The translations under genes and the position numbers were made by a program. A stretch of 64,000 nt of DNA, taken from assembly GCF_022267315.1 (NCBI RefSeq), contig NZ_JAIKLE010000020.1:62001-126000 (forward strand), in the 5' to 3' direction. This DNA comes from Maribellus maritimus (GTDB lineage Bacteria > Bacteroidota > Bacteroidia > Bacteroidales > Prolixibacteraceae). A model generated the notes under the pieces. The model did not search any database. It saw nothing but the letters and a program-made list of their open reading frames with translations, and had not been told where the DNA came from. The number at the start of each line of letters is the position of its first letter. Position 1 is the stretch's first letter. Shown here piece by piece: positions 16,934-24,663 of the stretch.

Positions 16934-16970
16934 AAAAAATTCCTTTGTTGAACCAACAAAGGAATTTTTT
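16934..16970. terminator. Strong terminator after the tetrahaem cytochrome gene
   Basis: An A-rich arm plus TTCCTTTGTTG (ending at 16950) pairs perfectly with CAACAAAGGAA and a T tract (16954-16970) around the loop AAC. On the minus strand it lies 27 bases after the stop of the cytochrome gene and works in either direction. Confidence 0.8.
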
Positions 16971-16996
16971 ATTCTCTGATTTATTGGAAATAGGAA

Positions 16997-17488
16997 TTAA
17001 TTTGTTGTAGGATCGTCATGAGCAATCTTGGCTACATACTCATCGTAATTAAAGCCTTTAAAAGTTGGGCTTTCGTCATTGTGGCATTGAATGCAAACTT
17101 CTTCAGTTGGCATAATCATTCCTTTTGATAAAGCGAGCTTTTGATTTTTCATGATAGCAGCCGATTTATATATACTGCCCGGTCCGTGACACGATTCGCA
17201 TGATACGCCTTCATCAACTTTAATTGTCGCAACCAGGCTTTTATCCACGCTTGCAGCAGTTGAATGGCATTTTAAACATTTCGGATCATTTTTTTCGTCA
17301 CCTTTTAAAGTTTCCATGGCTTTAGCATGAGGTCCGGCTTCCCATTTGTTGAATTGCTCTCCTTTATCTGGTTTGTTGTGACACATCTTACATTTTGCAG
17401 CACCAATGTACTTATAGTTCTGAGCCATTGCCGCTGAGCTAAAGAAAATCGCCAGTCCCAGTAAAAACATCAATTTTTTGTACTTCAT
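16997..17488 (-). CDS. Exported tetrahaem cytochrome c (c554-like)
   Basis: This 163-residue protein has a signal peptide (about 1-22) and four haem motifs: CKMCH, CLKCH, CESCH and CIQCH. The spacing and the HGPG after the third motif resemble the cytochrome c554 family. It is predicted to be a soluble periplasmic electron carrier. It is the last gene of the cytochrome cluster in the direction of transcription, 83 bases after the NapC-like gene. Confidence 0.85.
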   Translation of the reverse strand: MKYKKLMFLLGLAIFFSSAAMAQNYKYIGAAKCKMCHNKPDKGEQFNKWEAGPHAKAMETLKGDEKNDPKCLKCHSTAASVDKSLVATIKVDEGVSCESCHGPGSIYKSAAIMKNQKLALSKGMIMPTEEVCIQCHNDESPTFKGFNYDEYVAKIAHDDPTTN

Positions 17489-17571
17489 AATGATATTCTT
17501 TAAAGATTAATATTACTTTTTCAAATTGCGTTCCAAGTTTGTTTTAAATATAAATAATTTTTCAATTTTAT

Positions 17572-19074
17572 CTAGTAGAGTGCTGTGTGACACATTGTAC
17601 ACAGCTCTGTCTCCCAGGCATCTCCAATGTCAGCCGGGTGCTCAAAGACCAGAGGTGTAAAAGAATTTGCGTATTGCATACTGTCTTTTGTTCCTTGCGC
17701 TAAAATATTATGACACAGGTTACAGTCTTTTGAAATTACTTTTCCCGATTCATTCGCATGTCTGTCGTTATGACAACGGTAACATCCGTCTGATTCCATG
17801 TGCCCGATGTTGTTTGGATATTCTTTCCAATTGACCTTCATAAAAGGGAAGATGTTATTTGCATATCCGTTTTGAATTTCAGCAACCGCATTATTAATAT
17901 CAGCCTTTCTGTTTTCAAAAACCTCAGGGTAACTCGATTCGTACCATTCGGTAACCTGCGCTTCAATGGCTTCAAAGGCACTGTCTTTATCAGGATATTC
18001 CTGGTTTAGTGCCAGCATTGCAACCAATTTGATACTGGGTAAAGTTTTCGATATCTTTCCTTCGGCCAAAGATTCATCAATAAAATTTTGCGGCGCATTA
18101 TAATTATGTGATGGACGGTTGTGGCAGTCCAAACAATCCATTGACCGTGTTTCAAGTGAGTCTAATTGTGCCTTGGAGAGCATATTTTCAGCATCTGTAT
18201 AAATCTCTGTTTCTCCTGTTTTCAGATTTGTGTACCTTACCCAGGGAATGATCTGTCGATTGTCGGTTGATGTTTTATATTCAATTTTTACATCAGGACT
18301 GATGTGTTGGTGAATACCTTTTTCAATAATTCCGCCAACTATTTTATTGCTGGTTTTGATTTGCAGTTTTATTATTCTTTCTGTGTTCTCTTCATCGGAA
18401 AGGAAAGAATGCTTGATTCTTAATTTTCTGTCGTAAAATTTATCTGGCCAATGGCACTGCTCACATGTTTCTTGGGCAGGTCTTAAATTCGCAATTGGAG
18501 TAGGAATAGGTTGTGGATATTTTTTTGCCAAAACAGAATAAACCTGGTATAAACCTGATAATTTACTTTTTACATACCAACTGGCACCTGAACCAACGTG
18601 GCACTCAACGCATGCAACCCGTTCGTGTGAGGAACCATGGTAGGTTGTATACTCTGGTTCCATAACCTGATGGCAAAGTTTTCCACAAAATTCAACCGAT
18701 TCCGTGTAATGAAATGCTTCATAACTTCCTATAGAAGAAATTATTAATAAGAATACACTGCCGATTACAAAAATTATTGATGCATTTCTGGTTGCAGTAT
18801 TATTAAAATCAATTATTGGCCAACTCAGAACTTTTCCCTGGCGTTTTGCTCTTTTTGCCTTGTTGCGGTTGATTCTCATTCCAACCGGGATCAAAATCAG
18901 TCCAATTACCATAAATCCGGGCAGGACGATAAATATAAATAGCCCTATATAAGATCCTCCAAACCCAAAAAAATAATTGAGAATTGTTAACGACAGTATG
19001 GAGGCGAGGTTAAATAGTGCTAAAAGTGCACCTGTTATCGAGAGCCAGTTTTTTACAGACGATGGTAGTTTCAT
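17572..19074 (-). CDS. NapC/NirT-like membrane multihaem cytochrome c
   Basis: This 500-residue protein has about three N-terminal membrane segments (to about residue 115) followed by a large periplasmic part with seven predicted haem sites. The first has the unusual spacing FCGKLCH (Cys-X3-Cys-His) followed by VMEPEY, as seen in one NapC/NirT branch. The others are CVECH, CEQCH, CLDCH, CYRCH, CNLCH and CTMCH. NapC/NirT proteins oxidise membrane quinol and pass electrons to periplasmic cytochromes. The tetrahaem protein encoded just downstream is the obvious acceptor. Confidence 0.85.
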   Translation of the reverse strand: MKLPSSVKNWLSITGALLALFNLASILSLTILNYFFGFGGSYIGLFIFIVLPGFMVIGLILIPVGMRINRNKAKRAKRQGKVLSWPIIDFNNTATRNASIIFVIGSVFLLIISSIGSYEAFHYTESVEFCGKLCHQVMEPEYTTYHGSSHERVACVECHVGSGASWYVKSKLSGLYQVYSVLAKKYPQPIPTPIANLRPAQETCEQCHWPDKFYDRKLRIKHSFLSDEENTERIIKLQIKTSNKIVGGIIEKGIHQHISPDVKIEYKTSTDNRQIIPWVRYTNLKTGETEIYTDAENMLSKAQLDSLETRSMDCLDCHNRPSHNYNAPQNFIDESLAEGKISKTLPSIKLVAMLALNQEYPDKDSAFEAIEAQVTEWYESSYPEVFENRKADINNAVAEIQNGYANNIFPFMKVNWKEYPNNIGHMESDGCYRCHNDRHANESGKVISKDCNLCHNILAQGTKDSMQYANSFTPLVFEHPADIGDAWETELCTMCHTALY

Positions 19075-19380
19075 AGTATCTGTTTTTTAGTCGTTTACAA
19101 TTGGTTTGCGAAATGCAATTTGGTGAAAAATACCTAATATTTCAACAGTTGTCCTTTATTTATATAATTTCTATATATGGTTGATTATTATGAGATTATG
19201 TTTTATTTCTTTTGTTCGCAATTATTTGTGTTTTTCTTATTTATCAAGACTTCTGAACTTGATCTGTTTTGTATTTGTTTTTCTTTTTTACATTTCTGTT
19301 TTTCCCTGAAAAAAGTGTCCAGAGTAACAAATGGTGTTACTATTTTAAATCCTTATCTGAAAGAACGCTATTTTTCTATT
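19075..19380. other. Intergenic region with a TAACA/TGTTA palindrome
   Basis: About 306 bases separate the cytochrome b gene from the NapC-like gene, both on the minus strand. AGTAACA (19323-19329) and TGTTACT (19335-19341) form a perfect 7-bp inverted repeat with a 5-base spacer, a form typical of Crp/Fnr-family operators. It could instead be a weak hairpin behind the cytochrome b gene. A plus-strand ORF here has no protein-like features. Confidence 0.4.
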
Positions 19381-19998
19381 TTATACATGGTGCCATCCAC
19401 TAACAATACTTTTGAAATTTTCTATTGGATTTTTGCCAATTGACGCAACATATAAATGGATGATAAGAAAGATAGAAATAAAAAATCCCATGGCAGAATG
19501 CAGGATGGCCGTTAAAAATACACCACTGATATTGTATACTCTGTCGATAATCGTTTCCGGATATAACAGTGCAAAACCACTGACGATTACCAAAGGAACA
19601 GCCATGTACATTACAATAATATATGAATATTTTTGAAGCGGATTAAATTTTCTTTTTTCTGAAAGAGGGTAGGGAGCTTTCATTCCATGGAACATTCCCC
19701 ATGCATAATAATATGCCTGTTTCATAGGCCTTTTAAGAAAACCTTTGGGTTTTACAATGTAAGACTTTTTGTTGTTGGTAAACAAATTTCCCAATAAAAA
19801 CAACAAGTAGTTTATTGAAACGATTACACCGGCATAGTTGTGGATATTTACAATTGCGTTAAAGCCGATAAAATTATTCTCAACTCCTGAATTCATTGAG
19901 ATCCCTGAAAAAATCAGAAGAATTATTCCAATTGCATTAATACCATGCCAGATTCTTAACCATTTTGGATAGAAATATATTTTTTTGTCTGATTCCAT
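19381..19998 (-). CDS. Cytochrome b561-type membrane protein
   Basis: This 205-residue protein has four membrane helices and histidines placed to ligate two b haems: His18 (RIWHGINAIG), a His in NIHNYAG, a His in LHSAMGF and one in IHLYVAS. It resembles the membrane b subunits of thiosulfate reductases and formate dehydrogenases, and would exchange electrons between quinone and periplasmic cytochromes. It begins 5 bases after the stop of the heptahaem cytochrome gene, so the two are likely one complex. Confidence 0.82.
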   Translation of the reverse strand: MESDKKIYFYPKWLRIWHGINAIGIILLIFSGISMNSGVENNFIGFNAIVNIHNYAGVIVSINYLLFLLGNLFTNNKKSYIVKPKGFLKRPMKQAYYYAWGMFHGMKAPYPLSEKRKFNPLQKYSYIIVMYMAVPLVIVSGFALLYPETIIDRVYNISGVFLTAILHSAMGFFISIFLIIHLYVASIGKNPIENFKSIVSGWHHV

Positions 19999-20003
19999 AT
20001 CAA

Positions 20004-20933
20004 TTATTTTTTTAATATCCTGAAAATTAAGTGAGTGATAATTCCCGCCATTGCTGCAAGAAAGATAATAATACTTAAAACTTTAAGTAGCGGAAGCTGA
20101 TGGGTACCAATTACATATGAATCGTTAGATAAAACACCTAACACCCCACCGTCTTCTGCTCTTTGCTGAAGATTCTGATATTTGTAAAGAGATGCCTTTA
20201 GTTTTGAATTAGCAGAATGACATTCAGCACACTTGCGAACCGCGAGTTCTTTTTCAAGAATATTATGGGAAACCATTAAACTGTCGGCTACCTGAGTATG
20301 ACATTCTATACACCTGACATGTTGAAAATGTAGCTCCTGATTAGGTAACCAATTGTGGATATCCACAATCTCGGGATTTTCGTGTCCTGCTACCAGTGAG
20401 TATTTTTTCATGTCGTTGTGGCACGATAAACACATGTTATTGCTGTATTCCACTATTTCCAACACGCTGCTGCTGGTACGTGCCGTTGTTGCGTAAGTAT
20501 GCTGGCTGTGACATTTTGAGCAGGTGAAATTGTCGCCGTATACCTGATAATGTACACTTTTTTGAAACTCTTCCTGTATTCTTTCAAATTGGTAAGTGGC
20601 AAATGATTCATCTCCTCCGTGGCAGTCGAGGCAGGTAGCTAAGGGTTCAAGTTTTACATTCGCAGGATGAGGATAGCTGGTGTACTCATAGGAGTGACAG
20701 TCAGTACAATCAAAAACACTGTGAACTCCGTTTTTTAGAGCAATCGTGTCTAATATGTAATAGGGGTTCATTAACCTTTTTTCCTCAGTATCCATTAGGT
20801 CGTTGTGAAAACTGTAGGTTTGATTAGAATGACATTTCAAACACTGATGATTTTCAGGATCATCATAATATTGTGCCTTTAAAGATAATGATGCACAATA
20901 CAAAATAATAAATAAAAAAAGACGATTATTCAT
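20004..20933 (-). CDS. Heptahaem cytochrome c with C-terminal membrane anchor
   Basis: Started at the ATG complementary to 20931-20933, the protein has about 309 residues. It has a signal peptide (MNNRLFLFIILYCASLSLKA), seven haem motifs (CLKCH, CTDCH, CLDCH, CSKCH, CLSCH, CIECH, CAECH) and a C-terminal membrane helix followed by a basic tail. A longer frame to 21062 exists, but its extra 43 residues lack signal character. The anchor and the adjacent b-type cytochrome suggest a quinol-linked periplasmic electron transfer complex. Confidence 0.85.
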   Translation of the reverse strand: MNNRLFLFIILYCASLSLKAQYYDDPENHQCLKCHSNQTYSFHNDLMDTEEKRLMNPYYILDTIALKNGVHSVFDCTDCHSYEYTSYPHPANVKLEPLATCLDCHGGDESFATYQFERIQEEFQKSVHYQVYGDNFTCSKCHSQHTYATTARTSSSVLEIVEYSNNMCLSCHNDMKKYSLVAGHENPEIVDIHNWLPNQELHFQHVRCIECHTQVADSLMVSHNILEKELAVRKCAECHSANSKLKASLYKYQNLQQRAEDGGVLGVLSNDSYVIGTHQLPLLKVLSIIIFLAAMAGIITHLIFRILKK

Positions 20934-21113
20934 CGGTATATATTTAAATTGATTGTTTTTTTCGTTTTTGATAACGGTTTTGTGTAATCGTTCTATATGT
21001 CTTATTTCGTTAGATTTAATAAAAATTTCTTTTTCGTGCTTTTTAAAAAATGGTAATATCATTTATTTGATATTACCATCCTTCAACAAAATTATTTTGC
21101 TATAATTATTTTT

Positions 21114-22016
21114 TTAGAACATCCATAACCGCGTAATGGTAAAACCAATGGCAAGCCCTTTATCTTTCCAGTCCTTTTGATTATACATCATGATATCTTG
21201 AGGGATAATTCCATCCGCAGTTCCTACATATATCTGAAAGGCATGTGTAAATGTGAAGATTTCAACACCAAATGCAAGGTTTGGCTTAGGATGTGTATCC
21301 CACGTCCATTGTTCTGAGATATCCTTAATTTTTAAAGGATGATCATAGGTGAAAATCAATGACCCCTGTGGTGAGAATTTTATTCTTCCGTTCAAGTGAG
21401 CTCCGATTATATCGTGGTTATAATCCCATCCTGACATATTATAATGAGTGAAACTTGCTCCTGCCTGGATTGACAGCCAATCGTTAAATTTGCGACCAAT
21501 TATAAGCTGTGAATAATACGAAAGCCGGTCATCAAATTTGATTGACTTTGGTTGTGTTTCTCCTTTAGAGGAAACAACTTGTCCTGTTTCCAAAGTATTT
21601 ACGTCCCTGCCGTCGATTGCTGCCGATCCATATAATGCAACGGACACGGGTATTGTATTTTTTTCTGTTTGTTTGAAAATGGTCCATTTGGCATTAAAAT
21701 CGGTATACATGTTTTTCTTTGTTTGCCCGATTCCAATTTGCAAATTCTTAACAGGAATATAATTTAAAGCTAATCTTACATTTGCTCCGGGTGCATAAAT
21801 TCCCCATAAATCGGAGGTTCCGTTGTCCATGCTGCCAAATTTGTGTTGGATGATAAATTCCAGTGTTCTGGCATCAGGAATTACTGTTGTTTGTGCGTCA
21901 ATTAGAACTCCGCTTTCAAAAGGATTGGTTACCGGCTGATCTTTTTCTTCCTCCTGTGCAAAAGAATTGCTAATAACAATTCCTAAAATAAAAAGAAGCA
22001 ATATATGTTTTTTCAT
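21114..22016 (-). CDS. DUF5777-family outer-membrane beta-barrel protein
   Basis: This 300-residue protein has a signal peptide (cleavage after SFAQ) and an alternating strand pattern ending in a C-terminal Phe (ITRLWMF), typical of an outer-membrane barrel. It resembles the DUF5777 family of Bacteroidota. Its place between a single-haem lipoprotein and the heptahaem cytochrome suggests that it could form the outer-membrane pore of a cytochrome conduit, like MtrB in other bacteria. This is inference from context, since it has no sequence similarity to MtrB that I can see. Confidence 0.7.
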   Translation of the reverse strand: MKKHILLLFILGIVISNSFAQEEEKDQPVTNPFESGVLIDAQTTVIPDARTLEFIIQHKFGSMDNGTSDLWGIYAPGANVRLALNYIPVKNLQIGIGQTKKNMYTDFNAKWTIFKQTEKNTIPVSVALYGSAAIDGRDVNTLETGQVVSSKGETQPKSIKFDDRLSYYSQLIIGRKFNDWLSIQAGASFTHYNMSGWDYNHDIIGAHLNGRIKFSPQGSLIFTYDHPLKIKDISEQWTWDTHPKPNLAFGVEIFTFTHAFQIYVGTADGIIPQDIMMYNQKDWKDKGLAIGFTITRLWMF

Positions 22017-22036
22017 AATTCTTGTTCTATAATTTA

Positions 22037-22423
22037 TTAGTTATTCTTTGCTCCCTGCTGAATCCAACCTAAGACATAAACAGCCTCGGTTTCTGAGTAT
22101 TTTGGATGAGAATCAGTGTTGTCAGGATTTGGTCTTGTATAAATCAGACTTTCTTCCGGTGTAGAGTTGATATACCTTGTGCTGTTCAGCGAAGAAAAAG
22201 CGTTTGCTGCTGATAAATCGGGAAGTTGCTTCCCTGTTGTGTGACAGGCAACGCATTTGCTTTCAAAAATTGGGATTATATCTGCTGAAAATGAAATTTC
22301 CTCAGCATCCGGATCATCCGGATCTATTACCGGAACTTCTTCTGGAACAATAAAATCATATTTACATCCAACAAAGAATAAAGCAATTAAAACAATTGTG
22401 AATAAATATTTTAATGATTTCAT
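22037..22423 (-). CDS. Monohaem cytochrome c lipoprotein
   Basis: This 128-residue protein has a lipoprotein signal ending in the lipobox FFVGC (Cys20), an acidic, proline-rich linker, and one haem motif CVACH followed by TTGKQLPDLS, as in small planctomycete-type cytochrome c domains. It would be anchored to the outer membrane. It is separated from the hexahaem gene upstream by a terminator, so it may depend on read-through or a separate promoter, and it is followed after 20 bases by the DUF5777 barrel gene. Confidence 0.8.
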   Translation of the reverse strand: MKSLKYLFTIVLIALFFVGCKYDFIVPEEVPVIDPDDPDAEEISFSADIIPIFESKCVACHTTGKQLPDLSAANAFSSLNSTRYINSTPEESLIYTRPNPDNTDSHPKYSETEAVYVLGWIQQGAKNN

Positions 22424-22435
22424 TTTGTCAATTTT

Positions 22436-22472
22436 TAAAAAAAAGACTTCTGAAAAAAAGAAGTCTTTTTTT
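22436..22472. terminator. Terminator between the hexahaem and monohaem lipoprotein genes
   Basis: A tract of A followed by GACTTCT (22445-22451) pairs with AGAAGTC (22459-22465) and a T tract. On the minus strand it comes directly after the hexahaem gene stop (22489). It could set the ratio of upstream to downstream expression. Confidence 0.75.
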
Positions 22473-22488
22473 GTATATTATCAGGTTT

Positions 22489-23595
22489 TTATTCATGAGC
22501 CAGTAATTCTTCTTCAAGTGCTTGTTTGGTATTTAGCAGCAATGCTTTTACATATTGTGGATTGTGCGCACCCATGCTGCGGTCTTCTTCCAAACCAATC
22601 CAATTAAAAAAAGCTTCCACCTGGATTATCGGATATGCACCTGTTTTGGGTTCATAAGCTTCATCTGCTTCTACATATTCTACAACGTCAAGGGCAATAA
22701 GCTGGTCTCTTATTTCTTCCAACAGATTTTCAATTTCAGTTCTTACTCCACCATAATTGAAATCATCAAGGTTGGTGCCATGGCAATCATTACAAGCTGT
22801 CAGACTTGGAATGAAACTGTGGCCTCCTTGGGCTTCAGCCATATCGAATTCCGCCATGTGGCATCCTGTACAAGAAGCCTGTGCCAGGTGTTTAGCTGTT
22901 CCTGCATCCGGATATGCGACATCACCTTCTATTTCAGCAAAGCCTGTTCCATAAACTACATTTGATTGTGCTCCGTGATGAGGTCCGTAATGGGTGCTGG
23001 TTATGGCATATAATCCATTATCAGCTGCATCTACCAGAGCTCCATTTCGGTCATACTGATCTTCATCAACCGGTGGTGCTGTTCTTGATTGGTGGCAAAC
23101 GGCGCACAAATTGCTGTTACCATTCAAATCCATTGTTACCTCATTATCAAAGTTTGCGACAATCGGATCAGATGATCTTAAAGCATAGTCGATGCCTTCG
23201 AATGTTTTATGTAAGCCGTGACATGTGCTGCATTGCCAGGCACTTGGGTTTGTGATATCACCAGCAACAAAACCAACAGTCATGGTTTGTACAAATTGTT
23301 CGTGTGAATGACAAGGCGCACAACTTGCCCGACCGCCGGCATAATCAACTGCAATTGCACCAACACTATGTGCCGACATTGCAAATTCTCCTTTTTTTAA
23401 TTCCATGTTTTCACTTGCGTGGCAGACCAAACAAGTAACATTTCCGTCAACTCCGTCACGGCCATCACTGCCGTCGGCTCCGTCCTGTCCGTCTGCACCA
23501 GCAGGTCCCATTGGGCCTTCTTTAACACACGAGGAAGCTAAAAAAGCACAAATAAAGCCAAACAGAATAAGTTTTAAAGTTGATGAGCATTTCAT
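22489..23595 (-). CDS. Hexahaem cytochrome c lipoprotein with collagen-like linker
   Basis: This 368-residue protein has a lipoprotein signal (lipobox FLASSC, Cys23), then eight Gly-X-Y triplets (27-50; GPMGPAGAD, then GQDGADGSDGRDGVD), then six haem motifs: CLVCH, CAPCH, CSTCH, CAVCH, CTGCH and CNDCH. The C-terminal 90 residues have no haem and look helical. A collagen-like repeat of this length could form a short trimeric rod holding the haem domain away from the outer membrane. It is the first cytochrome gene downstream of the Crp/Fnr gene, with a TGATATATCA site upstream. Confidence 0.85.
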   Translation of the reverse strand: MKCSSTLKLILFGFICAFLASSCVKEGPMGPAGADGQDGADGSDGRDGVDGNVTCLVCHASENMELKKGEFAMSAHSVGAIAVDYAGGRASCAPCHSHEQFVQTMTVGFVAGDITNPSAWQCSTCHGLHKTFEGIDYALRSSDPIVANFDNEVTMDLNGNSNLCAVCHQSRTAPPVDEDQYDRNGALVDAADNGLYAITSTHYGPHHGAQSNVVYGTGFAEIEGDVAYPDAGTAKHLAQASCTGCHMAEFDMAEAQGGHSFIPSLTACNDCHGTNLDDFNYGGVRTEIENLLEEIRDQLIALDVVEYVEADEAYEPKTGAYPIIQVEAFFNWIGLEEDRSMGAHNPQYVKALLLNTKQALEEELLAHE

Positions 23596-23644
23596 AATTA
23601 GATAGATTTGATATTAAAATTCAATTTTCACAATATTTTGGTAG

Positions 23645-23697
23645 TAAAAATACTTTAGAATTGAATCTGTTTTACACGCTTGGTGGTGATATATCAA
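23645..23697 (-). promoter_or_regulatory. Candidate Crp/Fnr site and promoter of the cytochrome cluster
   Basis: TGATATATCA (23687-23696) is a perfect palindrome close to the TTGAT-N4-ATCAA form of Fnr-type sites. On the minus strand it lies about 50 bases upstream of the start predicted from a near-consensus -7 box, TATTTTTA (complement of 23645-23652). The distance fits an activator. The adjacent gene encodes a Crp/Fnr protein. Confidence 0.4.
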
Positions 23698-23743
23698 ATT
23701 GAGGTTGTTGATATAAAATGAAATGCAGATTGATAAATATCAA

Positions 23744-24475
23744 CTATCCGTTTTTGCTTACAGATAATAACGCACTTTCGTTTAATATTTGGAATTCATT
23801 CCCGTTTGTTTTTATAAATTCGGAGCTCTTAAATTCCTGTAAAATACGAACAAAGCTTTCCTTGGTCATATTCGACATTTCTGCTAATTCCTGTCGTGTT
23901 AAAGGTATGGAGAACGTACTATCTCCAAATACTTCGTTTTTTAAATATAACAAGGTATCTGCCACACGACCGGGCATATATTTTTGAGTTTGGTTTACCA
24001 ATTTATTTAGCAGGTAATTATTTTGTTTGATATGGAATCGCAGCATTTCCACTGCAAATTGGTTGTTCTCTCCAAATAGCTTTACAAGCTTTGAAGAATC
24101 TATAAGACAACAAACAACTGGCGTAACTGCTGAGATGGTAAATTTTTGAATGTTTCCGTTAAATAATCCTCCTCCTGTGACAAAATCATGTTTTGAAATT
24201 AAACGAACAATCGAGTTTTTCCCTTTGATTCCTTCCACATACAACTTTGCTAAACCTTCGCGGACACAAACTACAAAAGTTGATGTTGTATTTTGTTTTA
24301 CAATTGTTTCTCCTGGGTTGTATCTTATTTGTTGTTTGCCATCAGTTAAAAAGTCCAATTCTTTGTCTGTCAAACCGACAAAAATACTCTTATCATCTTC
24401 CTCAAAACATCCCTTGCAACATCCGGATTTTAGTTTTGAGCACATTTCACATTTTTCTTCTAAAATTTTCGCCAC
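23744..24475 (-). CDS. Crp/Fnr-family regulator with N-terminal cysteine cluster
   Basis: This 243-residue protein has a cyclic-nucleotide-binding-like domain (about 30-150) and a C-terminal Crp-type helix-turn-helix (LTRQELAEMSNMTKESFVR, about 192-210). The N-terminus has Cys9, Cys12, Cys19, Cys20 and Cys23 (CEMC, then CCKGC), enough for an Fnr-like [4Fe-4S] oxygen or NO sensor. It lies immediately upstream of, and on the same strand as, the multihaem cluster, and is its likely anaerobic activator. Confidence 0.88.
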   Translation of the reverse strand: MAKILEEKCEMCSKLKSGCCKGCFEEDDKSIFVGLTDKELDFLTDGKQQIRYNPGETIVKQNTTSTFVVCVREGLAKLYVEGIKGKNSIVRLISKHDFVTGGGLFNGNIQKFTISAVTPVVCCLIDSSKLVKLFGENNQFAVEMLRFHIKQNNYLLNKLVNQTQKYMPGRVADTLLYLKNEVFGDSTFSIPLTRQELAEMSNMTKESFVRILQEFKSSEFIKTNGNEFQILNESALLSVSKNG

Positions 24476-24558
24476 AATAACCTCCTCAATATAAACGGTC
24501 TAGTATTTTTGAAAATTCAAGCTAAATTGAATTTTTCTTGCCCTAAACTAACAATTTA

Positions 24559-24603
24559 AACTAATATTTTCAATATTAGTTCATTTTTTCAATAAAAATG
24601 AAC
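24559..24603. repeat. Two overlapping perfect inverted repeats upstream of the Crp/Fnr gene
   Basis: AACTAATATT (24559-24568) and AATATTAGTT (24572-24581) form a perfect 10-bp palindrome with a 3-base centre. GTTCATTTTT (24579-24588) and AAAAATGAAC (24594-24603) form a second one that shares three bases with the first. No U tract follows, so a simple terminator for argB is unlikely. An operator pair or two competing hairpins are possible. Confidence 0.6.
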
Positions 24604-24663
24604 ATATGTTTTTATATTTTGTGAGATTATTTTATGAAATTAACAAATGAGAAGTTTGTTAGT

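Noticed and set aside
19177-19443. 88-codon plus-strand frame between cytochrome genes
   Set aside because: It is a run of Phe/Leu/Cys from AT-rich DNA, overlaps the end of the cytochrome b gene and faces the wrong way for the operon.
20934-21062. N-terminal extension of the heptahaem cytochrome
   Set aside because: The extra 43 residues are basic and lack signal character, while the internal ATG at 20933 gives a clear signal peptide.
22436-22472. Hairpin considered as a riboswitch for the monohaem gene
   Set aside because: It is a plain stem with A and U tracts, which is fully explained as a terminator.
23405-23605. Pro/Ser-rich plus-strand frame resembling a repeat protein
   Set aside because: It is the antisense shadow of the Gly-X-Y repeat in the hexahaem lipoprotein gene.
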